Assembly (NCBI GenBank): GCA_003996215.1
Contig: QJPP01000680.1
Span: 62,001 to 126,000, forward strand
DNA: 64,000 nt
Source: Jaltomata sinuosa
Taxonomy: Eukaryota > Streptophyta > Magnoliopsida > Solanales > Solanaceae
Reading direction: 5' to 3'
Below, one piece after another: positions 33,199 through 42,866 of this stretch (position 1 is the stretch's first letter; each line of letters starts with the position of its first letter). Under the pieces are notes generated by a model. It did not search any database. It was given only the letters and a program-made list of their open reading frames with translations, and had not been told where the DNA came from. The position numbers were made by a program, and so were the translations under genes.

Positions 33199-35740
33199 GT
33201 GCCCTAGCCATTCGTTTGGTCATTATGACTGTTTCCCTATCTTAGATCTTAAACTTAGGAATTTGTTAACTTTGGTCAACATTCTTGGTAAACATGCTTG
33301 GAATTAAAATCCAACAGTTCTGTTAGCTCCAGAGCATGGGTTTTGGTCTAGATGGATCCTTGGTCGTGTTCTGGAAGCTTTCGGTTTAGTTTTGTCTTGT
33401 TTTTTGGGTTTCTACCCAAGTTGAACTTAGAAGTTTGACTTTGGTCAACATTCAGAGAAGACGGCCTTAGATGGAAAAATTTACAGCGTTGTTAGTTCCA
33501 TAATGTTGACTTTGGGCTAGAGGGACCTTTGGTTCGGGTCTCGAGGCTTTTGGATTTGTTTTTGGGTGTTGAGTTCCATTTTGTCTTAAGGTTGGTTTTT
33601 GGGAGTTCGGCCCACTTTTTGCTAAATTGACCTCCGTTGGGTTTTTCGTCTATTCTGTTGAGTCTAGAATTTCATCTCTGGTACGTTAGCATAGTTTGTT
33701 TGTACGTGTGGGGTCTCGAATGAACCCTGTGGGCCCACCTAGAGACTTTTCCCCTTCAAAATTCCTACTATTTACTATTGCAGGTACAGGCCTTAATCGC
33801 GATCGCGAGGACCTTTCCACGACCAGGATAAAGGTCCTGTGGACCTGGTAGCTTTGTTGTACGCGATTGGAAGCTCCTCTTTCATGACCATTATGTAGCA
33901 CATGTTTCCCTGTTCTACGTGATCACGACATCCCTTGTCGCAATCGTGATGAAGCCTTCTTCTCTTTGTTCCTCGCGACCGCGTGGCTAGTCCTTGCAAT
34001 CGCGATGGTCTAGCCAATGTGGTCATCACGACAACATGGGGTCCCTTCGCGATCACGATGAAGGACCCTTGGGCAGTATAAATACTTTCCTCTTCATTTT
34101 TAACACTTCCAAATTTGTTTTCACCATTGCCAATAGCTCCAACTTTACCAATGCTCGGTATTGTTTCAATTCTTGGTGCTGGGGTGGAAATTCCTTTCCT
34201 GTTATCATTTCCCCGTCATTATTTCAAGTTTTATCCATTAATTTGAGTAATTTTTTCATCCTTGATCCCGTAATTTATATTCTAGTTAGTGGGCTATTTT
34301 GAGCCTTATTCTTGGTCTAATTCCTTAAATTTTATAGGCATGTACTCCTATGGCATGGTGGTCATCATGTACTCTTTCATTTTTGACTCGCGAGGTCCAC
34401 AAGCCCATCAGTGACCCAAATTTTTGCTCGGTTATTATTATAGTGGTATGGGTATCTTTAGTCTCGTGTTAATGTGTAGTTGATGTTCTTGATAGTGTGA
34501 TTGCATTTTGGGACTTCTCGGAGCGGTTTAGGCTCGGACAGCATCATTCCAGCAGCTTCTCCTCGGACGACATGTAGGTTACAGTCTAACTTCTCTAGAC
34601 TTCGCATATATAGGATACAAATGTACTAATTGGCATCCTTGGGTTGGGTTTATTAGCTTGGCACCACAGACCTTGACCGCTTTTCCATATTCGCCTTGTT
34701 TCATTCCTCCATTATGTGTAGTATTCTTCATAGAATGATATATCACCCTTGTGGTCCTATGTGGCCTTGTGTTGACTCTGGACCATAGATGGTGGGTTAT
34801 CTGGGTGTGTCCGTGAGTCCCGGACATTGTTATCGCGATACTAGGCTAGTTATCTGTGTTGTAGAGCGATTAGAGCATGTGCAGGGCCGATAGGTTGATT
34901 GTGAGCCGTTGGGCTGCTATTTGTGATTGAGCATGTCATTTCCATGCATATTAAAGGATTTTTCGCACATTTTATTACGGTTTTCGGCTTCGGGCCTCTA
35001 TTACTGGTTTTCTAAACTTTGCATGGTCCGGGGGGCCCTTTTCGACTAAAATGACTTTGAAATGGTTTGGAAATGACCTTGTGGATCTTCTTGGGGTAAA
35101 GAGTTAAAAGGTGGTTTTATCAAAGTTTAACTACTTCTAATAGACTCGGCAGGTTCGTAGTGCTAGACTAGCTTTTTATTAAATTGGGATGATATTAGAC
35201 TCGGTCGGACCGAGCACCAGAGCTATCTTACTACTATTTTAGACCCGATTATGCTCGGGCACCTTTGGTGGAGTTTTGAGACATATTTCACTATTTTAGA
35301 CCTTGCCAGAGTCTGGGCATGCATATTAGAGATTTTGAGTGATCATCTTAGATCCGGACCCACTCCGGATGATGCTTCGATATTGAAATTTAGTATGTGG
35401 TCACGGACCTCTATGGACCTTGTCGATCCATACTAGGGGTTTTGGGCTACGTGTGATGGAGGAGGGGTATACGCTGGAGTTGAGATATACGGGTAGTTTC
35501 CTTCCATGGAACCTACCTGCTGGGACCTCTAGGCACCTGAGGAGGTACATACAGAGTTATTGTTCCACCTAGACATCATCATGCATCATACCACTCATTT
35601 GTGCGAGGTTCCACCCTTGTTTTCTGTTTGCTGAGTATATGCTCTGGCAGTATGGTATGTCGGAGGGTTTGTCTTAACTTTTTTAATGTTCCTCGGGTGT
35701 ATGGGTACCCGTTGGTACTGTAGGTAGGCTTGTTATTGCT
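33199..35740 (+). repeat. Chromovirus-type LTR G, left part
   Basis: No coding capacity. From about 34490 the text is clearly homologous to the LTR of element E (58560 onward): caggtaggttac-like text, cgcatatata, and the tail with gaggaggggtatacgc at 35460. The part before 34490 does not match E. It contains repeated actttggtcaac segments (33266, 33436) and a cgcgatcgcgagg word cluster at 33790-34070, so the LTR start is unclear. The LTR is broken at about 35740 by viral sequence and resumes at 42867. Confidence 0.7.
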
Positions 35741-35745
35741 TAGAC

Positions 35746-35845
35746 GAGTTATTAGTAAGAAAGAGCATATAGGAGTTATTAGTAAGAAAGAGCATATAGG
35801 AGTTATTCATAAGAAAGAGCATATAGGAGTTATTAGTAAGAAGAT
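35746..35845 (+). repeat. 27-bp in-frame tandem repeat at viral left end
   Basis: Three full units (35746-35772, 35773-35799, 35800-35826) and a partial fourth from 35827. Because 27 is a multiple of three, the repeat adds a nine-residue unit (ISKKEHIGV) to the first small frame. Confidence 0.9.
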
Positions 35846-36008
35846 AATTAGTAATAAGATAAGAAAATTGAGAAGAAAATTAAAAAGACTATACCCGGAA
35901 TATAAACAACTCAGTATTACGAAAACTGATAAAGACAATTTAAATAAGTTAATTAATACCATATCTAAAACAGAATATAAGTACATTAAATACTTAAAGA
36001 AACAATGA
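35746..36008 (+). pseudogene. Viral small ORF 1, 5'-truncated
   Basis: Open frame without an ATG; upstream codons belong to the host LTR, so the start is lost at the junction or was altered. After the nine-residue repeats the product is Lys/Arg-rich (KIRKLRRKLKRLYPEYKQ) and ends YIKYLKKQ. The stop overlaps the ATG of the next frame (ATGA at 36005-36008), a polycistronic layout common in caulimovirids. Function unknown. The high lysine content and helical look are compatible with a nucleic-acid-binding or coiled-coil protein, but that is inference. Confidence 0.6.
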
Positions 36009-36211
36009 CTAATAACAATAACAAACACAGACAAAAGCTTAATGCAATGATTATAGTAAAAAGACAAGAATTAAAACATAGACAAAATAGACTAAACACT
36101 AATATATTTGCAGGAGTTTGCCATAAATCCCTATTAGCACAAAGAAGAGTTATATTAGAATTACAATTACAAATAGACAGTCTAGAATACAAATACCAAC
36201 ATAATTTATAA
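36005..36211 (+). CDS. Viral small ORF 2 (68 residues)
   Basis: Starts with ATG overlapping the stop of the previous frame and ends with TAA directly abutting the ATG of the coat protein frame (36212). The product is basic at first (NNNNKHRQKLNAMIIVKRQE) with a helical end (LAQRRVILELQLQIDSLEYK) that could form a short coiled coil. I do not recognise it as a named family. Its tight packing between two viral frames supports it as a real viral ORF, perhaps equivalent to a small virion-associated protein. Confidence 0.55.
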   Translation: MTNNNNKHRQKLNAMIIVKRQELKHRQNRLNTNIFAGVCHKSLLAQRRVILELQLQIDSLEYKYQHNL

Positions 36212-38033
36212 ATGAATAAAGAAGAATTCGCATTAGAAGAAAAAACATATGTAAATCCGGAAGGATTAAAGATAACAATAGTATTTTCTAATTTAGGAAG
36301 AAGATATAAAAAAAATAGGAGATAATCTAAATTTAATGTTAGAAAAAGAAACGGTAAAATTAGAAGATAAATTAACCGCAATGGTTAGAATAACAAAAGA
36401 AAATGAAGAAATAGATAGGAAACGAGAAATTGAAAAAATACAACAACAAACTAAAGAAAAAATACAACGAATAGAAGAAGTAAAAAACACTAAAATAATA
36501 GAACTAGAAAAAGAATTAGAAATGCTAAAACAATTATATGCAAATAAGCAAAAAGAAAAAGAAAAACGTAGAGAAGAGGAACAAGAGTTAAAACTGACAA
36601 ATGAAATAGAAAAATTTAAATTACAATTAGAAGAAGAACAAGACAATCTACCAAAAATAAGCGTAGACGAAATAAGTGAAGAAAGTGATAATGATAATAA
36701 TCTAGGAGAAAACTATTCAGAAACAAGTGAAACATATACCGAACTAATAGAAAAAATGGAAAAAGCAAAAATAAATCCAGAAATAAATACAGGAGATATG
36801 AGCACTGATGATAAACCAAGTACATCAGGAGTAAAAAATCCAAAGCAATTAAATCCAAGCTACTATAGGACAGACTATAATTCATATGATAAAAATAAAA
36901 TATGGGAAAAAAGGCCGAATAGGAAATGGACACCAAGGCAGATAACTGAACAAAATAATTTTTTAGATCTAGATTGTGTAGCAGATATAAATAAAACAAT
37001 TCAATTATGGATAGGATATATCTCAAAACAATTAATAGACAATAAAATATCGATAGCTGAAACACCAGGATATATAGAAAGAACACTCATAGGAACGGTA
37101 AAATTATGGTTACAAAATTTAACAAACGAAAGTCTAGAAACATTAAGAAGTAATAAAACATACGATGGAACAGATGTCACAACAGCTACAGAAATATTAT
37201 TTAAATATGAAATAGCAATAAGAAATGAATTTAGTAGTATGACGACGGAAATAGAAGAACAAAATAAAGAAAAAATTATAAACAGAAATTTAATGTCAAA
37301 ATTAGCAATATGTAATATGTGCTATCTAGATGAATATACTTGTGCATTTAAAAATTATTATTACAAAGGAACATATAATCCAGATGAAAGTAAAGAAATA
37401 AGAAAATTATATTTTACTAAATTACCAGAACCTTTTAGTTCAAAAATAATAAAAAATTGGAATGAAGCAGAATTAGTAGATACTCTAGGAGCTCGAATAA
37501 AATTTTTACAAAATTGGTTTATGGAATTATGTGAAAAATACAAAGAAAATATTAAAATGGGTAAAATATTAGTAAGAAATTTAGCATGTTGTAAAGATAG
37601 AACAGCACCCCAATTCGGATGCACAGATAAATATTATAAAAAACATAAGAAAATAAAAAGATATAGTAGTAAATATAAACCATATAAATCAAAATATAAG
37701 TATAAAAAACCAAGAAGAAGATATTATGTAAAAAATTACAAATATAAAAAACCATATAAAACAAAGAAAAAACTAACGGAATGTACTTGTTATAATTGTG
37801 GAAAACTAGGACACTTAGCTAAAGATTGCAAATTACCAAAAAATCCAAAGAAAAAACAAATTACCAAAATAATAATAGGAGATGATAAATATACACAAAT
37901 GGAATATATAGATTATGAATTAGAGAGTGAAGACAGTATATATGAATTATCAGAAAATGAATTATCAGAAAACGAAAACGAAAATGATATAAATAATAAT
38001 ATAGGAGAATCGGAAGAAGAAAATTATGACTGA
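36212..38033 (+). pseudogene. Viral coat protein ORF, one frameshift
   Basis: Capsid protein ORF of a pararetrovirus. ATG at 36212 opens a frame that breaks in a run of eight A (36308-36315); the main 565-residue frame runs from 36336 to 38033. Layout: acidic/basic coiled-coil N-terminus (about residues 1-110, many EKE heptads), acidic Ser-rich segment with STDDKPSTSG, capsid core with NFLDLDCVADINKTIQLWIG and IRKLYFTKLPEPFSSKI, a very basic Lys/Tyr-rich stretch (37640-37770), the zinc knuckle CYNCGKLGHLAKDC (CX2CX4HX4C, about 37791-37832) that binds RNA, and an acidic tail. All zinc ligands are kept. The end overlaps the start of the next ORF by 8 nt. Confidence 0.85.
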
Positions 38034-38770
38034 AAAAGATATAAGGATAATACAACAAGAAGAACACCAAGATGAACAATCCTCAGAACAAAAAAAATAA
38101 TATTTGACACCAATATATTTGAACAAATAAAGGGAAAAGAATTAGATCTAAGCATAGATAAAATATTAGAGGTACCAACAATAAAAAATTGGTTCAAAAG
38201 ACAAAAAGAAGAATATTATGTAATAAGCCAAAGAGAACATATAATAGATTGTAAATACATTAAAGGTAAAGCTAGAATACCAATCTTAAATAAAAAAGTA
38301 CTAAATAAAGAAATACAAGATATAAAAGCAAAAAATCCAATAAAATACGTACATTTAGGAGGAACAGAAATACTAATAAAAGCATGTTTTAGGGAAGGAA
38401 TAGATACCCCTATAGAAATATACTTAGCGGATGATAGAATTATACAACCTATAGAAAAAAGTGTAATAAGTGCAGTAAAAGGAAATCTAATATACCAAAA
38501 ATTTAAATTCATAATAAGTGCAAATTATTCAGTAGCAATAGATGATAAAAATATAGACAGATCATTAGTTTTATACTGGAAAATATCGGGAATAGAACTA
38601 ACACCAGGAAGTACGATATTTACGGCAAGATGTAAAAACTTATACATCCTTACAACAAAACATAAAATAACAGCTAGAAATAAAATAAATAGAATTAAAA
38701 TAGAAAACCCGTTTGAAAGAATAGTATCAGTTATAGATAATAATGATTATAGTTATGCAGAAATGGACAT
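38026..38770 (+). pseudogene. Viral movement protein domain, frameshifted start
   Basis: Movement protein region, which in pararetroviruses helps virus pass through plasmodesmata. ATG at 38026 overlaps the coat stop (38031-38033). The frame breaks in a run of eight A at 38090-38097, after which a single frame stays open from 38100 through the protease to 39272. Recognisable caulimovirid movement-protein segments are KYVHLGGTEILIKACFREGI and DTPIEIYLADD at about 38348-38434. Only the A-run indel separates the start codon from the body. Movement protein and protease lie in one frame, consistent with a polyprotein. Confidence 0.75.
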
Positions 38771-39272
38771 CGAAGAAGACTTAGAAATAGTAAAGGAAAG
38801 AATAGAAACGTCAAAACGAACAGGTAATGAAATACCAGAAACATCATCAAGAATGAGTACATCAAGAAGGATAAGTTATGTAACTCCACCAAAATTAATA
38901 GAAGAAATAAAACCATATCATTACTATATAACAGGATTAATGGATCAAAGGAAATATTTAATATTAATAAATACAGGACAACAAGAAAATTATATTGCAA
39001 GAGAATTAATACCAGAAAAAGAAATAATAACAAATGAACAACAAAATTCGGAATTACCAAAAGCATTAAGAAAAATTGAAGAAACAACCGAAAAAGAATT
39101 AATTATTGGAGGAATACCAATATTAATAAATTTCAAAATATATCAAGGAGATAAAAATATCACCCTAGGAGCAAAGTGGTTAGAAAAAGTTAAACCATAT
39201 AACCTAGAAGATAAGCAATTAACAATAAGTTATGAAAATAAAAAGGTAGTAATCAAAAGAACCTTAATATGA
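38763..39272 (+). pseudogene. Viral aspartic protease region
   Basis: Polyprotein segment after the movement protein. At about 38964-38997 is INTGQQENYIAREL, the retropepsin-like active site; the catalytic residue expected to be Asp reads Asn, so the protease is probably inactive. Later segments IIGGIPILINFKIYQGDKNI and LGAKWLEKVKPYNL match the flap and C-terminal part of caulimovirid proteases. A TGA at 39270-39272 ends the frame before RT. No start codon is needed here if it is part of the polyprotein; the ATG at 38763 is internal. Confidence 0.75.
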
Positions 39273-39781
39273 TAAAATAATAAATTAAGAAAAACAACAC
39301 CATGGATCAAAGGAAGTGAGAAAATTACCCAAAAACTAGAAAATATAACACCAAGCAACCATAAAATAGAAATAATCATATTTTCTATAAATAAGATAAA
39401 ACTACTCCAAGATAAATTAGAATTACTATATAATGATAATCCCTTACAAGGATGGGAAAAACATAAAACAAAAATAAAATTGAACTAATAGATGAAAATA
39501 GTATAATAATGCAAAAACCTTTAAAATACAATTTTACGGATCTAACAGAATTTAAAATTCATATACAAGAATTATTAGACAATAAATATATACAAGAAAG
39601 TAACAGCAAACATACTAGTCCAGCATTTATAGTTAATAAACATAGTGAACAAAAACGAGGAAAAAGTAGAATGGTTATAGATTATAGAAATTTAAATGCA
39701 AAAACAAAAACATATAATTATCCAATACCAAATAAAATACTAAAAATCAGGCAAATACAAGGATATAACTATTTTAGTAAA
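39273..39781 (+). pseudogene. Viral RT, N-terminal part (plus strand)
   Basis: After the stop at 39272 a broken linker (39273-39500, with stops at 39284 and about 39486) leads to an open piece from 39509. It carries the RT fingers: SPAFIVNKHSEQKRGKSRMV and IDYRNLNAKTKTYNYPIPNK, ending in YNYFSK at about 39781. There the viral sequence on this strand stops and inverted viral promoter/leader sequence begins. The continuation of the same domain, a few codons further on, is found on the opposite strand from 42866 downward. Confidence 0.88.
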
Positions 39782-40156
39782 TCTCTCTGTTTATCATAAA
39801 GTTCATCATCTTTTAATAAGTTATTTTGAACAATCTTTTCTAGCCACTACCATGCTTTTCTTGCTTCAATCGTTTACCCTAACAGCGCCTCAACTCTGTC
39901 TACTCCCCTAAACGGCCTCCTTGCCTACCGGTTTCGACCTTAGGATGGCATAGTCTGGGCTTAACTACTCTCAGCAATATTTGGCCATGGCAAGCTTTCT
40001 TAAGATGTTCTTCATAACAGTACTAAAACATGATAAATAATTATGATATAAAAGAGATTATAAGGAATATAAAAGTTTAGCTATACATGACTGTGAATAA
40101 GTATACCTGATTTTTTAGCTCTTCTAGATGCTCCATAGCTTATTTAAAAGATATAT

Positions 40157-40162
40157 TTTATT
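40157..40162 (-). terminator. Putative viral poly(A) signal
   Basis: AATAAA on the minus strand, roughly 70 bases after the expected RNA start. In pararetroviruses the signal lies in the terminally redundant leader, so the position fits. Confidence 0.55.
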
Positions 40163-40256
40163 TATATATGGAAAGTTTACAAGTGAGGATTGAGGGGTGA
40201 GGGATTTTGCTGATTGATTGATGCCTTCGATGCCCCTTCCCTTCATCTTCTTGCCT

Positions 40257-40265
40257 CCTTTTATA
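40257..40265 (-). promoter_or_regulatory. Viral TATA box
   Basis: TATAAAAGG on the minus strand, followed by AGGCAAGAAGATGAAG. Transcription would start about 30 bases downstream (near 40228) and run toward 39782 and across the inverted junction. Confidence 0.75.
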
Positions 40266-40665
40266 GAAGGAAAAAACGACTCTTACTATTTACAAACGAC
40301 CTTTCATGAACGACCTTTACTGTTCATGAATGACTCTTACTATTTATTTTACGACTTTTTATAATAAAACAAAAATTATACTATTCCTACTTTTATATCT
40401 GTCCACTATTTTATGGCTTTTTACAACACGATACAAAAACTTAAATAGCTGATAGACATTTATCTACTTGACAATGACGTTTACCTAAAGAAAAACTCTA
40501 CATTTTTTACTTTCTTCCTTTTTTGACTTTCTTTTTCCCACATGTCTTATTTCTTTCCGCATATCTTTTCCACTTTTCCACGTATCTTCTTTCTTTTATC
40601 TTTTTCTCGTATCTTCTTTTCTCCTTTCCACATGTCTTCATTCCACGTATCTTTATTCTATATTT

Positions 40666-41892
40666 TTATTCCAGTTGTACAGCTGGTATCTCTGTCATAT
40701 CTCCTCCATTGCATTTCGAACAACGATGATCTGGATATTTGTGACTAATTATCTTGCAGTATCTTGTTAATAAATTTTGAGAAATAAATTCATTCTTCAA
40801 TGCCCTTATCGTCGGTTTATCTTCTGGTCTAAGTAGTGATAATATCCATTGCTGAACTTCTTCCATATCTGCTTCTCTTACACTTCTTGAATTTGAATAA
40901 ATCATTAATTGGTCTCTGGCGTAGTAGCTCCATATTGCGTTTCCATTTAAATAATTATCTGCTAGCTCTTGAATAATAGTTGAAATTCCAATAATTTGTT
41001 TGTTTGCATAGAAATTGGGTATTTCGATCATAGGTATTTCTGGTTGTGTTATTATATCGTCTGGTAATATCATATTTTTTGTCAATCCCAGTTTTACAAC
41101 TTGGATCACTGGTTTTATCTCGTCATATAATATCTCTGCTGGTGATGTATAAAATTTCACATAGAATAAATTTCCTTTCGTAACTCTTTTGTAGGTTAGA
41201 AATGCTTGGTGTATCTCTGGTATTCCTTGTAGCTCTTCTCCGTCATATGTATATACTGTACTAAGTAGTCCATAATGGTAACATGTTTTGACTAGGTTCG
41301 AACTTGTCTTTGGCTGTGCGATAAGTCTGTTATATCCTTGTAATTTTTGGGTTATGTAGTCTTGGGTTGGGTCTGTAGTTGTAACTGATCTTGGGTTCAG
41401 GTTTAAATATGTCTGGATTCTATATATGTTTTGTATGTAGCTTTGGGACAAATGGTTGTATATCTTTTTCTCTTGGTGTAAACTTGCTGCGTATGTATTT
41501 ATTTGGGGTGGTGCCATGACTGGTTTTTGTATTTTTTGAGTAAATGGGTTTGTGAACATTGTATTTAAATTGGTATTTTTATATTGTGGTTTTGTAGGTT
41601 GTCCGCTTGTACCTGCACTTGTACCTGCATTATTAGCAAATAAATTATTTTGGGTTTTTCGGAGTTTCCCAACGTCTCCTTCTAGCTCCGGATGTTTATA
41701 GTCTTCCTGGGGACTGCTATCTTTAGCCTTAGACTTCAGATTAACTTCATTAGTCTTTAGCTTTTTTATCTCTTCATCCATACTGTCCACTTTAATACAA
41801 AGTGTAGTAATGACTTCGAGTATCTTATTCATTGTATTATCTTCTGGCTCAGTTTGGGTACCTTTGTCTTGATAGGTAGTCTGCAATAACAT
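40666..41892 (-). CDS. Viral ORF4 (408 residues), transactivator-position protein
   Basis: Intact frame starting MLLQTTYQDKGTQTEPED; its start overlaps the end of the RNase H frame by 44 bases. It sits last before the intergenic region, the place of the inclusion body/translational transactivator gene in several caulimovirid genera. Layout: a short coiled coil (MNKILEVITTLCIKVDSMDE), an Asn/Thr/Gln-rich linker, a folded middle part (GIPEIHQAFLTYKRVTKGNL, VKFYTSPAEILYDEI), a helical part with ADMEEVQQWILSLLRPEDK, and a C-terminal CSKCNGGD that could be half of a zinc site. I do not see a clear transactivator signature, so the function is by position only. The frame is undamaged. Confidence 0.7.
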   Translation of the reverse strand: MLLQTTYQDKGTQTEPEDNTMNKILEVITTLCIKVDSMDEEIKKLKTNEVNLKSKAKDSSPQEDYKHPELEGDVGKLRKTQNNLFANNAGTSAGTSGQPTKPQYKNTNLNTMFTNPFTQKIQKPVMAPPQINTYAASLHQEKKIYNHLSQSYIQNIYRIQTYLNLNPRSVTTTDPTQDYITQKLQGYNRLIAQPKTSSNLVKTCYHYGLLSTVYTYDGEELQGIPEIHQAFLTYKRVTKGNLFYVKFYTSPAEILYDEIKPVIQVVKLGLTKNMILPDDIITQPEIPMIEIPNFYANKQIIGISTIIQELADNYLNGNAIWSYYARDQLMIYSNSRSVREADMEEVQQWILSLLRPEDKPTIRALKNEFISQNLLTRYCKIISHKYPDHRCSKCNGGDMTEIPAVQLE

Positions 41893-42866
41893 TTTTGTCA
41901 GTCCTTATAACCTCAATTGTAAATGTAAAATTTTGTATATTTAATACAAGCCTTCTTATTTCCTTTGTTGTCACCGAGTCTGGTATTTTTCGCGTTATCC
42001 ACCACTTTACTTGTGTATTATCTGTTCTTACAATAAATTTATTATAAACAATATTTGGCTCAAATGCTAATAAACATTTATATAATCCAAATAGTTCTTT
42101 TCTATTTATTTCCCATTTTAATTGTGGTTCCGTGTATGATCCTGAATAATATCTACAATGATGTTCAATTTCTTCATTATCATATCTATATTTGAGAATT
42201 CCCCCATAACTATGATCACTAGAATCAGTTTCTACTATGTATGTGAATTGCCTTTTTTCATCTGGAAAATATAGTTTTGGTAGTTCTTTACATAAATTTT
42301 TAATCTTTTTTATATGCATTTTATCTTTTTCGTCAAAATGGTATTCTACATCTTTCTTTAATTTTTTCTGCAGTGGTTTTAAGTTTTCTGCTAATTTAGG
42401 GATATATTCTCTTACTTGGTTAACTAATCCTAAAAATGATTGTAGCTTCTTTTTTGTGTCAAGTGTCTCATTTAAATTAATTATTTTCTGTACTATATGC
42501 GTTTGCATTTTTATTCCATTTTTATCTATTTGTATACCTAAGAATTCTATTTGATTTTTCATTATTTCTGCCTTCTTTTTACTTAAACTAATTCCTGATA
42601 TTTCTATGATGTTTATAAATTTTTCTAATAATTTTATATGTTCTTCCTCTGTCCTAGAATATAATAATATATCATCTATATATATTATGCAATTTTCTAA
42701 TTTGTTGAAGTAGCTGTCCATAAAATATTGGTATCTACCTGGTGCGTTTTTATATCCAAAGGGTAGTACATTCCATTCGTAAAATCCTTGTGGTACAGTA
42801 AATGCTGTTAGTTGCTTAGATTCATCTTCTAATTTTAAATGGTAAAATCCTGATCATTCTTGTGTT
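41849..42866 (-). CDS. Viral RT (palm onward) and RNase H, minus strand
   Basis: Open frame reading down from 42866 without its own start because the upstream half is on the other strand. It begins GFYHLKLEDESKQLTAF, then QGFYEWNVLPFGYKNAPGRY, the catalytic box IIYIDDILLYSRTEEEH (42670-42620) and the thumb with FLGLVNQVREYIPKLA. RNase H follows with the four acidic positions in place: ETDSSDHSYGG, INRKELFGL, VRTDNTQVKWW and NVIADYLSR. The stop is at 41849-41851. No stop or frameshift occurs over about 1 kb, in sharp contrast with the neighbouring retrotransposons. Confidence 0.9.

Larger units (their letters stand above)
39782..40665 (-). promoter_or_regulatory. Viral intergenic region: promoter and leader
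   Basis: Read on the minus strand from 40665 down to 39782, this is non-coding sequence after ORF4 with a complete pararetrovirus-type promoter: repeated ACGTG-type motifs (40537-40654), repeats of an AGTAAGAGTCGTT-like motif (about 40268-40355), TATAAAAGG at 40265-40257, a poly(A) signal AATAAA at 40162-40157, and a leader with short upstream ATGs. No initiator-Met primer binding site (TGGTATCAGAGC) is visible, so the leader is incomplete or the site has decayed. Confidence 0.75.
35741..42866. mobile_element. Endogenous pararetrovirus (Caulimoviridae), rearranged
   Basis: AT-rich, A-biased insert inside LTR G. The plus-strand half (35741-39781) carries small ORFs, a coat protein ORF, movement protein, protease and the N-terminal part of RT. 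The minus-strand half (42866-39782) carries the rest of RT, RNase H, an overlapping ORF4 and a promoter/leader region. Gene order and motifs are those of plant pararetroviruses. A Solendovirus-like affiliation (the group with Tobacco vein clearing virus and Solanaceae EPRVs) is my best guess. The halves meet head to tail in an inverted way at about 39782. The insert is accompanied by loss of about 85 bases of the target LTR, judged against element E. No integrase, as expected; integration would be by host repair. Confidence 0.9.

Noticed and set aside
33199..34490. Possible host gene promoter or exon before LTR G
   Set aside because: Contains repeated actttggtcaac text and cgcgatcgcg words like other LTRs here; no coding frame of note.
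36616..37086. 156-residue open frame on the minus strand
   Set aside because: Lies opposite the viral coat protein ORF; its Leu/Ile/Tyr/Phe-rich product is the shadow of an A-rich coding strand.
40523..40748. Two overlapping plus-strand Phe/Ser-rich frames
   Set aside because: They lie in the T-rich reverse side of the viral promoter and the end of ORF4.
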